A stretch of DNA of 64,000 nt from Methylocystis echinoides. Lineage in GTDB: Bacteria; Pseudomonadota; Alphaproteobacteria; Rhizobiales; Beijerinckiaceae. Shown one piece after another: positions 45,171-53,053 of the stretch (positions within the stretch are counted from its first letter, which is position 1; each line of letters opens with the position of its first letter). The position numbers and the translations under genes are program-made. The stretch is from assembly GCF_027923385.1 (NCBI RefSeq), contig NZ_BSEC01000003.1:62001-126000 (forward strand). Direction: 5' to 3'. The notes beneath the pieces were generated by a model. That model had not been told where the DNA came from and searched no databases. It saw nothing but the letters and a program-made list of their open reading frames with translations.

Positions 45171-46137
45171 TGGGCTCCTCGCTTTCAAACCTGTCGCCTT
45201 GCGGCGCGGTCGCGCGCAGGCGTACGAGCATGTCCCTTGTCATCGCCGCGAGATCGAAGCGCGGGAAAAAGCCCCAATCCTCTCGGGCTGCGCTGGCGTC
45301 GAGAGATTGCGGCCAGGAATCGGCGATCGACTGGCGTAGAGGGTCGACGCGGTAATCCACGGTGAAGTGTGGCGCGTGTTTGCGGATTTCTGCCGCGAGT
45401 TCGGCGGGCGTGATGCTCATCGCGGTCACGTTATATGCGTTCCGATATTTCAGCCGAGTTGCGTCAGCCTCCATGAGCTGGATCATCGCGCGGACCGCGT
45501 CAGGCATGTACATCATATCGAGTCGCGCATCCGCCGCCAGGAAGCAGGAGTAACGCTTGTCGCGCACAACCGATTGAAACATCTCGACGGCGTAGTCGGT
45601 CGTGCCGCCGCCGAGTTTGGCGCCGTAGGAGATGAGGCCGGGCAGGCGCAGCCCCCGCACATCGACGCCGAGGCGCCGCGCGTAATAATCACCAAGTAAT
45701 TCGCCGGCGACCTTGGTGACGCCGTAGATGGTGGTTGGGCGCTGAATCGTCATCTGCGGCGTGCGTTCGCGTGGCGTGGATGGCCCGAACGCAGCGATTG
45801 AACTGGGAAAAAACAGCTGGCATGCAAACTCGCGCGCCGCTTCGAGGAGATTGTACGTGCCGCCCATGTTGACGTTCCAGGCGGACTGTGGCCTTTTCTC
45901 GGCGACAGCGGAGAGGAGCGCGGCGAGGTGATAGACCGCGCCGATCTCGCGCCGGCGCATGACGTCGGCGATCATTTGCGGCTGCGTGCAGTCAAGGCGT
46001 TCGTAAACGCCGTCCAATGGCGAGAACTGCTTCAGGTCCGACGCAACGACGCGCTCAGCGCCATAGCGTTCCCGCAGGGCGGTGACCAACTCGGCGCCAA
46101 TCTGGCCGAGCGCGCCGGTTACCAAGATTTGTCGCAT
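45148..46137 (-). CDS. tdh: L-threonine 3-dehydrogenase, SDR type
   Basis: The start is taken at ATG 46135-46137 (MRQILVTGALGQIGAELV); ATG 46149 is also possible. The ~329-residue extended SDR has a GxxGxxG motif at residues ~8-13, DLKQFSPLDGVYERLDCTQP and VYHLAALLSAVAEKRPQSAW. It also has SSIAAFGP and the YxxxK catalytic pair in TTIYGVTKVAGELLG. The DMMYMPDAVRAMIQLMEA segment is typical of bacterial SDR threonine dehydrogenases. Operon with kbl, 23-base overlap. Confidence 0.85.
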   Translation of the reverse strand: MRQILVTGALGQIGAELVTALRERYGAERVVASDLKQFSPLDGVYERLDCTQPQMIADVMRRREIGAVYHLAALLSAVAEKRPQSAWNVNMGGTYNLLEAAREFACQLFFPSSIAAFGPSTPRERTPQMTIQRPTTIYGVTKVAGELLGDYYARRLGVDVRGLRLPGLISYGAKLGGGTTDYAVEMFQSVVRDKRYSCFLAADARLDMMYMPDAVRAMIQLMEADATRLKYRNAYNVTAMSITPAELAAEIRKHAPHFTVDYRVDPLRQSIADSWPQSLDASAAREDWGFFPRFDLAAMTRDMLVRLRATAPQGDRFESEEPNADARIN

Positions 46138-46149
46138 GTCCACATCCAA

Positions 46150-46485
46150 GTAGTGCCGGCCACGTCCCCGCCCGGCGACTTTTTGCCGATGCGCGACTGA
46201 GCAGCACGTTTCTCAGTTATGGCTGTTAGCCGGCACGCCAATATCCGGGCAGGGCCGATTTATGTCTTACAGCGGAAGGAGGTTCGCCGGCATCTTGGCA
46301 ATGGCGCAGAGTCAAGACTGAGCCGCCAACGCGCGCCCCCGGGATCGCAATTGGCTACCAGGCTGCGGCATGTTCTAGACGAAGGCGCACGTTTGCAAAG
46401 CTGGTCCTCGACGGGAAACGATGTCCCCATGGCTATCTGCAAAAGAGCTGCGCTGAAACCGGTCGGTGCTTCCGTCCCCGGGCGC
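46150..46485. other. intergenic stretch, nothing identified
   Basis: Open frames on both strands lack start signals and motifs. It lies between the 3' end of the HicA-like gene and the start of tdh; a promoter for the tdh-kbl pair should be here but none is obvious. Confidence 0.4.
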
Positions 46486-46752
46486 TTAAAGGGGGTAGTC
46501 GCGCTCAGGATCGACACCGGCATCCGTAAGGAACTTGCGCAGGGCGGCAACCTCGTCTTTCAGTAGGCTATGATGGGCGTCGTGAAATCCATGGGTGAAG
46601 CCATTTAGCGTCACCAACAAATGGTTGTGCCTGCTATGGGAAATTTCCGCGCCAAGTTCTTCCAACATTGATCGGACGATCTTTGGATCGATGTTGCTGC
46701 TCATTGGGTGCGTGAACAAGGCATGCAGGGCTGTCCGATGCTTATGGTTCAT
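46486..46752 (-). CDS. HicA-family-like small protein
   Basis: The ATG at 46750-46752 ([20 protein letters not shown]) has GGGGAG 8 bases upstream, which makes it a better start than the longer in-frame PAS reading. The 88 residues continue [20 protein letters not shown], with [20 protein letters not shown] at the end. This matches small proteins annotated as HicA-type mRNA interferases, which bind RNA through a double-stranded-RNA-binding-like fold. No HicB antitoxin is seen next to it. Toxin activity is not established for this subgroup. Confidence 0.65.
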   Translation of the reverse strand: MNHKHRTALHALFTHPMSSNIDPKIVRSMLEELGAEISHSRHNHLLVTLNGFTHGFHDAHHSLLKDEVAALRKFLTDAGVDPERDYPL

Positions 46753-46980
46753 TGATTGAACTCCCCGCTCATCGCATAAGATGATCACTCTCTTGAGTTG
46801 ATAGCAGTACGTGCCGCTGCGATAAAGAGACACAATGACTTCCTCGGGCGCGTAGCCGAATAGCTTACTGGCAGCCGGATTGAAGGACAGGATGCAGCCG
46901 CGTTCGTCAATAGAGACGATTCCATCCAGCGCGCCGTTGACGACGGCGGCTAAGAAGGCGGCATCCTTATTCATCGCCAT
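46753..46980 (-). pseudogene. PAS domain fragment fused in frame ahead of the HicA-like gene
   Basis: The reading [40 protein letters not shown] and YAPEEVI is the first half of a PAS sensor domain. After EEVI the sequence changes and runs, without a stop, into the promoter region and start of the HicA-like gene. The rest of the sensor protein has been deleted, so this is a remnant. Confidence 0.65.
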
Positions 46981-47094
46981 TGGCGGCTCAATCTGCTTGC
47001 GTAGACCTCAAGGACAGGACGGACCTTTGTTGCCGCGACGACACTATTGGGACAACTGGGGGCACATTCCACCACGTCCTGGTCCCGCGCAAGC

Positions 47095-47514
47095 TCAAAA
47101 CGGATGCTCCGGAGCGGGGCAGACACAAGCGCGAAGCTTAGGGCAGTCGCATCGCCTGGATATAGCCTGTTCGATCGTCACCTTAAGGGTCGCTTCCTGA
47201 TATGGTTTGCTGATCAGGAACGACGAATCCCTCTTTGACTACGGCGCCAATTGCGGGCAGGCCGTGATGAAGATAACAGCGGCGTCTTGTTCCTGAAGGA
47301 TCGCTTCGACTGCCTGTAACCCCGAGCTACCATCAGCGAGGTGTATGTCGCTCAGGATAAGGCTAACAGGAGCGAGCTTTGCAAGAGCAACTGCTTCGGC
47401 GCTTGTTTTCGCCAAACCTAGCACGTAAAGCCCCAGCTCTTTCACGATATACGCGAGGTCGGCTGCGATTATTGGTTCGTCCTCGATGATGAGGACGTTC
47501 GCTTGAGCGCCCAT
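47095..47514 (-). pseudogene. single-domain response regulator with premature stop
   Basis: From ATG 47512-47514 (AGGAG upstream) the frame reads NVLIIEDEPIIAADLAYIVK, ILSDIHLADGSSGLQAVEAI and AVIFITACPQ. This is a PhyR/HWE-type receiver with the acidic pocket (EDE), phospho-Asp (SDI) and Thr (FIT). A TAG at 47239-47241 then stops it. Reading through continues FLISKPYQEATLKVTIEQAI, which contains the conserved Lys (SKP) and the last helix. The gene therefore carries one nonsense codon after ~91 codons. Confidence 0.75.
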
Positions 47515-47764
47515 ATTTTCTGCTCCTGCGCACCATCCTTCAATTAGTCTGGCCAATAGCAAGGACCGGCGAGATCTGAAATTCTTCTCTAATAGAAAGA
47601 TTCGACAGCGTTTTGGAAAGACGTGGCTTCCGCCCTGGCAGGGCCTGCGCCAATGACAGTTAGAGCGGCGCAGACGCCCCCGATCAAAGCTTTCATCAGC
47701 ATGGACTTAAGCTCCGTGAAAAATCAGTCGCCGTTTAAGGTCGGATGAGGTTGTCTTTAGATTT
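47515..47764. other. intergenic stretch
   Basis: No gene supported. It holds the upstream region of the receiver pseudogene; GGCAGGGCCTGCGCC-like short repeats are present but no clear regulatory site. Confidence 0.35.
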
Positions 47765-48865
47765 TTAAGCAAAATGCACTGCATATATCGGGGGCAACGT
47801 ATGCGTCACACATTGCCAGCTGTCGCCCTGATCTTCACTGATCCACAGGCCTCCCGTCGTCGAACCGAACGTTAATCGGTCGCCCGTCGCGTCTACCGCC
47901 AGTCCGTGGCGGTAAACGAGATCATAGGCGTGGCTCTGAGGCAGGCCGTTTGTCAGCATGTCGAAGCTCTTGCCGCCATCCCGAGTGCGGGTGACAACCA
48001 GGCGGCCCCCGCAGGGAATGCGCTTCTCATCTTTAATCCCGGGAACGAACCAAGCCGTATCCGGATCCCGCGGATGCACGACGACGGCGAAGCCGAATGC
48101 AGAAGGCAGCGCCTCGGTGATTTCTCGAAACGTCCGGCCCTCGTCAGAAGAGACGAAAATCCCATTATGATGCTGAACCCACATTCGTTCGGGCGCCGCC
48201 GGACATTGCGCAAGACGATGTACGTCTTGTGCAATGGGGTCGTGGGTAAGGTCGGGGGGCACATGCTCGGCGCGCATGCCCGCGCCGCGCTGGCTCCAGC
48301 TTTCCCCCGCGTCCTCGGTAAACCAGATTCCGCCGGTAGAGACGGCGACCCAAACACGCCGTGAATTCCTAGGATCGACAATGATCGAGTGAATGCCGGG
48401 CCAATCGGCTCCGCCCCCCATCCATTGGGTGCGCTTGGGATGTTCCCATAGAGCGTTCACGATCGTCCAGCTGTCGCCGTGATCTTCGGAGCGAAATAGG
48501 CCCCCCGGCAATGTCCCGCACCAAATCACGCCCGGCTCATCGGCTCCGCCAGTCGCCAGCGCCCAGATTCGCTGCGTGCTCCACGGAATGGGACGCCCCC
48601 ACATATCCTTTTCGTCGAGTCCCTCCGGTTTTTCTGGATAGGCGGGAGCGGCGACTTCGTGCCAGCCGTCGCCAGTCGACCGATGCAGCTTGACGCCAAA
48701 ATGGCCGTGATCGAGCGCAGCGTAAACGTAGCCGCTACGCGGGTCGGTCAATGCCAGACTGACGTTGTCGCCTAAGAACCCGACGCTGGCGATCTCCCAC
48801 AGTCCTCCTTTACAAACGACTCGGAAAAGCCCTTTGCGCGTCGAAACAACGATCTCGTCGCTCAC
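47765..48865 (-). CDS. BNR/sialidase-like beta-propeller protein
   Basis: The 366-residue protein starts at GTG 48865 with AGGAGG just inside the end of the upstream ThiS-like gene. Repeated Asp-box motifs are visible: SEDHGDSWTIV, TEDAGESWSQRG, SSDEGRTFREI, RTRDGGKSFDML and SEDQGDSWQCV. These mark five or six blades of a BNR-repeat propeller (exo-alpha-sialidase/Ycf48-like fold). No signal peptide and no sialidase Arg triad was recognised, so glycosidase activity is unlikely. Conserved pairing with a ThiS/MoaD protein suggests a common function, unknown. Confidence 0.82.
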   Translation of the reverse strand: MSDEIVVSTRKGLFRVVCKGGLWEIASVGFLGDNVSLALTDPRSGYVYAALDHGHFGVKLHRSTGDGWHEVAAPAYPEKPEGLDEKDMWGRPIPWSTQRIWALATGGADEPGVIWCGTLPGGLFRSEDHGDSWTIVNALWEHPKRTQWMGGGADWPGIHSIIVDPRNSRRVWVAVSTGGIWFTEDAGESWSQRGAGMRAEHVPPDLTHDPIAQDVHRLAQCPAAPERMWVQHHNGIFVSSDEGRTFREITEALPSAFGFAVVVHPRDPDTAWFVPGIKDEKRIPCGGRLVVTRTRDGGKSFDMLTNGLPQSHAYDLVYRHGLAVDATGDRLTFGSTTGGLWISEDQGDSWQCVTHTLPPIYAVHFA

Positions 48866-48867
48866 GG

Positions 48868-49137
48868 TCAGCCTCCTGACAACGCCTGAAAGACATGAAC
48901 CACGCTGCCGGGCGTTACAGGATCAGACAAGCGGACGCGGTCGCGAAGTGTGTGGCCGTCAATGAAGATTGTCATATGCTTTCGCAGCGCTGCCTGATCG
49001 TCAAGCACGTAGGACCGCGCCTGGGCGTTTTGTTCAAATGCGTTGTCGAGCACTTCACGAAGCGTTGCGCCGTCGGCTTTGATTTCGGGACAGGCGACAT
49101 GACGCTGAATGTTGGCGGTGAACAGGATCCTGACCAT
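48868..49137 (-). CDS. ThiS/MoaD-family sulfur-carrier-like protein
   Basis: The start is at ATG 49135-49137; a GTG 9 bases upstream is also open. The 89-residue protein reads MVRILFTANIQRHVACPEIK, ATLREVLDNAFEQNAQARSY, MTIFIDGHTLRDRVRLSDPV and VHVFQALSGG. The beta-grasp pattern and the C-terminal Gly-Gly match proteins that carry sulfur as a thiocarboxylate. Stop and next start are 2 bases apart, so it is cotranslated with the BNR-repeat protein. No ThiF/MoeB activator is adjacent. Confidence 0.82.
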   Translation of the reverse strand: MVRILFTANIQRHVACPEIKADGATLREVLDNAFEQNAQARSYVLDDQAALRKHMTIFIDGHTLRDRVRLSDPVTPGSVVHVFQALSGG

Positions 49138-49831
49138 CCCGCACACTCCCTCAGCGGAACATCAACCTGTGATGTTATTCGGATTATGCGCTTGAGCCAA
49201 CCGCAAGTCGCTCCTCTCAGAGCGTTAGCGTAGGCAAGGTTGGGCGCTCGCGGATCTTGATGCGTCGCATGCGCTCCTTAGCGCGTTGCGGTGAGGGCAG
49301 GGCGACCGCTCGGCCTACCGCGAAGCGGTCTTTTATCTTCTGTCGGCCCCCCGACTAGCCGATCTCCTACGACGATCGGGAGTTGGCGACTAATGAATAC
49401 GAGAGAAGGACGGGAGCACGCGCCACGACGGTCGCAATTCCCGTCACCCTCATCACGATTCCGACGTGGGTGGCGTCCCGGCCCGGGCTTGACCACAGTA
49501 GATGGGGAGGAAAGGGCCGAGACCGCCTTGCGCGTCGACGAGCAGAAAATTCAGCCAGTCGAGCGCCGATTGGTTACGCATGGGCTTTTAGCATTCGCTG
49601 CAACAATTGGGACTTTAGGACGGGGACCGCGCCTAATTCGGGCGGAGGCTGCAGCCAAACCAGCTGTCCGAGAGATTGCGGGAGAAAGACGTGGCCAGCC
49701 CGACGAAACATGCCGAGGATTTCTTGGCCGCAAGTATTGTGTTCGAGTGGGCGGCTCCCAAGGCCACAAGACTGGGAAACCGGACGACATATTGTTCGTT
49801 TCGTAATGCGGAGAAAGCGAAAGGGCCGGTC
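49138..49831. other. intergenic stretch without a supported gene
   Basis: Overlapping open frames on both strands (for example 49291-49806) are Arg/Pro-rich and carry no motif. Inverted words near 49300-49340 (CCTACCGCGAAGCGG) could form hairpins, but no clear element emerges. Confidence 0.4.
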
Positions 49832-50053
49832 ATGAATCAGGACCTGATCGACGAGGCCATCCGTGCTGCTGCTCGAATTGCCGCTGATCGCGGGATAGAC
49901 GTTGACCAAGCGGCGCTGAAGCGCGCTGTACTCGCAGTCACCGGGGCATGCAACGGACAGGACGAGCCTGAGGAAATTGCTGAGGACGCCTTAGAAGTCT
50001 TGGGGAAGGGTCTTGAGCCATCAGCCTCGCGGCGAGGGCGCAGACCCTTCTAG
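49832..50053 (+). CDS. small hypothetical protein
   Basis: The 73-residue frame from ATG 49832 reads MNQDLIDEAIRAAARIAADR, GIDVDQAALKRAVLAVTGAC and a basic tail SRRGRRPF. The regular helical heptad pattern suggests a small all-alpha protein. The ribosome site is weak (AAAGGGCC). No family recognised. Confidence 0.45.
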   Translation: MNQDLIDEAIRAAARIAADRGIDVDQAALKRAVLAVTGACNGQDEPEEIAEDALEVLGKGLEPSASRRGRRPF

Positions 50054-50122
50054 ACTAGTGGCCACCAGCGCCGATGGGGATCATGGCGACCATGCCCACG
50101 CGGCGCCAGGGCGTTGATGAAT

Positions 50123-50962
50123 TCATCGTGTCTTTGTGGCGTCGTCACGCGATGACGCGCGTTCACGGGATTCCAACAGCCAAACGACGGCGGCCTCGAG
50201 ATTTTTCGCCACGAAGGTGGGCCGTTGGGGGAGCCGGGCCTCCTGTCCTGTCTGGTACTTTCCTGTCCGGACGAGAACGCCCATCAAGCCTGCGGCCATC
50301 GCGCCGCCGACATCGGCCTCGGCGTCATCGCCGATCATCGCCACGCGACCGGGGCGGCAATGGAGCCCGGATACAGCAAGACTGAAAAACGTCGGCGACG
50401 GCTTGCCCAGCACCAACGCCTCACGGCCAGAGGCAAATTCGAGTCCCTTCACGAACGGGCCCGCATCTAGGCTCAGTTCGCCATCGCGGTCGAGAAAGCA
50501 CCGGTTTTTCGCCAGCGCCAGGAAGATGGCCCCGCCGATGATCTTGCGATAGGCGCGGTTCAGAAGGTCGTATGTGAAGAACTCGCCTGCGTCGCCTATG
50601 ACCACAGCTTCTCCGCTCCCCGCCGAAATATCGGCGAACTCCTCCTGCAGATCGGGGTGCGTGACAAGAAATGGCGTGAGGCCTCTTTGGAGCAGGAAGG
50701 ATCGCGCCAAAGCCGCAGGCGTGTAGATTTCTTCGCGCGAGACCGAGAGCCCCAGGCGCGACAGATCCTCTACGATGCGTCGGAGGGGACGTCTCGTCGT
50801 GTTTGTCACGAAGCGGAAAGGAAGCCCCGCAGCTCGAAGCCTTTCGATTGCTTCCAGCGAGCCAGGCAAGGCTGCGTCTCCCACGTAAACCACGCCATCA
50901 AGATCAATCAGCACGCCCTCGAGGGTGTTTATGGCTCCGTGGCTCGCTGGACCCGCAGCCAT
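50123..50962 (-). CDS. HAD-IIA phosphatase (LHPP/NagD-like)
   Basis: The ATG at 50960-50962 has GGGAGGA 8 bases upstream. The ~279-residue protein has HAD motif I VLIDLDGVVYVGD, motif II FVTNTTRRP, motif III Lys in LVLGKPSPTFF and motif IV MIGDDAEADVGGAMAAG. The C2 cap lies between motifs II and III. Closest in layout are HAD-IIA hydrolases related to LHPP and NagD. The substrate is not predictable. Operon with a universal stress protein 19 bases upstream. Confidence 0.87.
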   Translation of the reverse strand: MAAGPASHGAINTLEGVLIDLDGVVYVGDAALPGSLEAIERLRAAGLPFRFVTNTTRRPLRRIVEDLSRLGLSVSREEIYTPAALARSFLLQRGLTPFLVTHPDLQEEFADISAGSGEAVVIGDAGEFFTYDLLNRAYRKIIGGAIFLALAKNRCFLDRDGELSLDAGPFVKGLEFASGREALVLGKPSPTFFSLAVSGLHCRPGRVAMIGDDAEADVGGAMAAGLMGVLVRTGKYQTGQEARLPQRPTFVAKNLEAAVVWLLESRERASSRDDATKTR

Positions 50963-50981
50963 GAAAAATCCTCCCGAAATA

Positions 50982-51437
50982 TCAAGGCGCCGTCGACGGC
51001 TTGTCGGCCGTTGCGCCCCGGATGACCAATACGGAGCATGGGGCGTGTCTGACAATGGCGGCGGCGTGGGATCCCAAGAGATAGGTGGCGATGCCCGGAC
51101 GATGCGATCCCAGCGCAATCAGGTCGGCCGGCCAGTCGTTCGCCTCGGCAAGGACTTCCGAGGCAACGCCTCCAAATCGCACGATCGACGAAACACGGCC
51201 CTGCGCGTAGTCAACCGAATCCGCAAGTTCCGCGATCTTCCCTTCTGCAGCGAGCCGCAGTCGGTCGCCGAGGTCGACCGGGACGTAGTCGGCAAAAGCG
51301 ATTGGAACCGAGAATTGCACATAGACAAGCCGCAGATCGGCGTCGGAAACCTTCGCTAAAGCCAAAGCAACCGGCATGGCGGCCTCGCTCATCTCTGGCT
51401 CGGCAAGGTCGACTGGGAGGAGTATCTTCTTAAACAT
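50982..51437 (-). CDS. universal stress protein UspA family
   Basis: From ATG 51435-51437 the 151-residue protein reads MFKKILLPVDLAEPEMSEAA, LRLVYVQFSVPIAF, VLAEANDWPADLIALGSHRP and GSHAAAIVRHAPCSVLVIR. The last segment carries the ATP-binding G-x2-G-x9-G-S/T-like signature in modified form (GSHRPGIATYLLGSHA). First gene of a two-gene operon with the HAD phosphatase. Confidence 0.9.
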   Translation of the reverse strand: MFKKILLPVDLAEPEMSEAAMPVALALAKVSDADLRLVYVQFSVPIAFADYVPVDLGDRLRLAAEGKIAELADSVDYAQGRVSSIVRFGGVASEVLAEANDWPADLIALGSHRPGIATYLLGSHAAAIVRHAPCSVLVIRGATADKPSTAP

Positions 51438-51785
51438 CGCCGCGTCTCGCGATCGCTGTGCCCAGTCGGGTAATCTAGAGCGAAAACCTCTGCGTCGTTT
51501 CAGTAATGCCGGCAGCACGGAGACGCCAACTTTGCAAGCTCGGCAAAATGGTGGAGCGCCGCCTCGTCGACGGCGTGGCTAAGGCCGGTGGTTGACACCA
51601 AGACTCCCCCGCGCGTCGAAGATGCCTTGCGACACGCGATTCCAACGAAACGACTCAGAAAGAGCTGAACGGTCGAGGATCAGAGTCCGCTTTTCGGCAA
51701 GCTGTACCGTTGACGGTTCTTTCCGTAGCCTATTTGATTGGCAAAGGGCGCGGTTGAATTCTCAATCGCAAGTCGGCCCATCTCT
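51438..51785. other. intergenic stretch, nothing supported
   Basis: About 350 bases between the Usp start and the TetR stop. A short plus-strand open reading near 51590-51670 (TPPRVEDALRHAIPTKRL) is too short to assign. Confidence 0.4.
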
Positions 51786-52364
51786 TCAAGCAGCGGCGAC
51801 TTCACGTATCTGTTCGGCCGCGGCATCCAGAATGGATTTGGCGAGATCAGGGTCGTTGACGGCGCGCGATAGCGTCACCGCGCCAACCATCTGCGAGAGA
51901 ACGGCCATGGCCTTGCCCTTGGCCGCCGAATCCTCGGTTTCGGCAAGCAGGCGACTAAGGACTTCAAGATGCGCCTTGATGCCGGCTTCGAACGACGCCT
52001 TCACCTCACAGCCCTGTCTGGCGGCGTCTGCGGCGAGCGCGACGAGTGGGCAGCCGTCCATCTTCTCTTCGCGATGGCCCATACTGAGGTAGAACGCCAT
52101 CACCGCGCCAAGCGGATCTTCGGGTTTGGCCGAGATCGCGGTCGCCCATCGGTTGAAGGCGCTCTCAAAGGCCCGCCTCGACGCCTGTGCGGCCAAGTCC
52201 TCCTTTGACGCGAACTGCTTGTAAAAGGCGCCCTGGGTCAGCCCGGCGCCCTTCATCAGATCCTTGAGGCCGATGCCGTCAAAGCCGCGTTCCCGAAAGA
52301 GCCGACTTGCCACATTGATCACCGTCTCGCGGTTTTCCGCTGCCTGAGTGCGACTGACGCGCAT
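51786..52364 (-). CDS. TetR/AcrR-family transcriptional repressor
   Basis: The 192-residue protein has an N-terminal TetR helix-turn-helix (TVINVASRLFRERGFDGIGL, KDLMKGAGLTQGAFYKQFAS) and a helical ligand-binding domain with GCPLVALAADAARQ. That layout matches the subgroup that controls efflux or reductase genes. It is divergent from a truncated efflux adaptor gene, with a 45-base symmetrical site between them. It probably represses that operon and itself. Confidence 0.92.
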   Translation of the reverse strand: MRVSRTQAAENRETVINVASRLFRERGFDGIGLKDLMKGAGLTQGAFYKQFASKEDLAAQASRRAFESAFNRWATAISAKPEDPLGAVMAFYLSMGHREEKMDGCPLVALAADAARQGCEVKASFEAGIKAHLEVLSRLLAETEDSAAKGKAMAVLSQMVGAVTLSRAVNDPDLAKSILDAAAEQIREVAAA

Positions 52365-52381
52365 CCCCGAGCTCCTTTTTT

Positions 52382-52426
52382 AGATTGCAATCGAAATCTA
52401 TCTTGGATAGAGTTCGAACGCAATCT
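52382..52426. promoter_or_regulatory. nested palindrome, likely TetR operator
   Basis: The inner palindrome TCTATCTTGGATAGA (52397-52411) and outer arms AGATTGC (52382-52388) / GCAATCT (52420-52426) share the same centre at 52404. It lies between the TetR start and the efflux adaptor start, the expected place for an autoregulated operator. Confidence 0.6.
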
Positions 52427-52449
52427 AAATCTTGCCGGAGGAGATGGCC

Positions 52450-53013
52450 ATGAAAAAGAGACCCGCTGTTGTGCTGGGGGGCCTTCTCACGGTGTCTGGG
52501 GCGGTCGGGCTCATCGCAGTTTCCATGCGCACGCAGGATGCCTCAGCCATGAACGACCCGAGACAGGAGCCTCCGCTCGTTCGACTGGCGACGGCGACGC
52601 GAGTGAGCGGATCCGAACGCGGCTTCACGGGCGTCATCGGGGCAAGGGTGCAGAGCGATCTCGGCTTTCGCGTCGCCGGCAAGATCGTGGAACGATATGT
52701 GAACGCCGGGCAGCCGGTCAAAGCCGGCCAGCCACTGATGCGGATCGACGAAACCGACCTTCGTCATGCGCTTACCGCGAAGCGTAACGCCGTCGCTGCG
52801 GCCCGCGCCTCGGTCACCCAGCTGGTCCCGGATGAGCGGCGATACGCCAAGTTGTTAAGCGAAGGGTGGGTTACCCGACAGCGCTACGAGCAGGCGAAAG
52901 CCGCATCAGATTCGGCCAAGCCAACAGCAGACGACGTCCATGCGCACGCCTCTTCGGACGAGCGAATGGATGTGCAACCGGCGGACGCAGAGCCTGCGTT
53001 CGATGGCCACTAG
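52450..53013 (+). pseudogene. RND efflux periplasmic adaptor, N-terminal fragment
   Basis: The ATG at 52450 has GGAGGAG 7 bases upstream. The protein begins with a signal anchor (RPAVVLGGLLTVSGAVGLIA). It continues with the first lipoyl/hairpin half of an HlyD-type adaptor (DLGFRVAGKIVERYVNAGQP, KAGQPLMRIDETDLRHAL, LSEGWVTRQRYEQAKAA). Homology stops after AASDSAK. The remaining ~27 codons are unrelated, and no RND pump gene follows. A deletion has removed most of the adaptor and the pump. Confidence 0.8.
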
Positions 53014-53053
53014 CGACCAACTATGCCGACCGCAACTTCGCGAGGAAAAATCC

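Noticed and set aside
46219..46566. 115-aa plus-strand frame between tdh and the HicA-like gene
   Set aside because: Overlaps the real HicA-like gene end and an equally long antisense frame; no motif.
47765..48865. Calling the BNR-repeat protein a sialidase
   Set aside because: Asp boxes are present, but the catalytic Arg triad/FRIP motif and a signal peptide were not seen, so enzymatic sialidase activity is unsupported.
49291..49835. Overlapping 150-171-aa plus-strand frames
   Set aside because: Two frames compete over the same DNA, both Arg/Pro-rich without domains.
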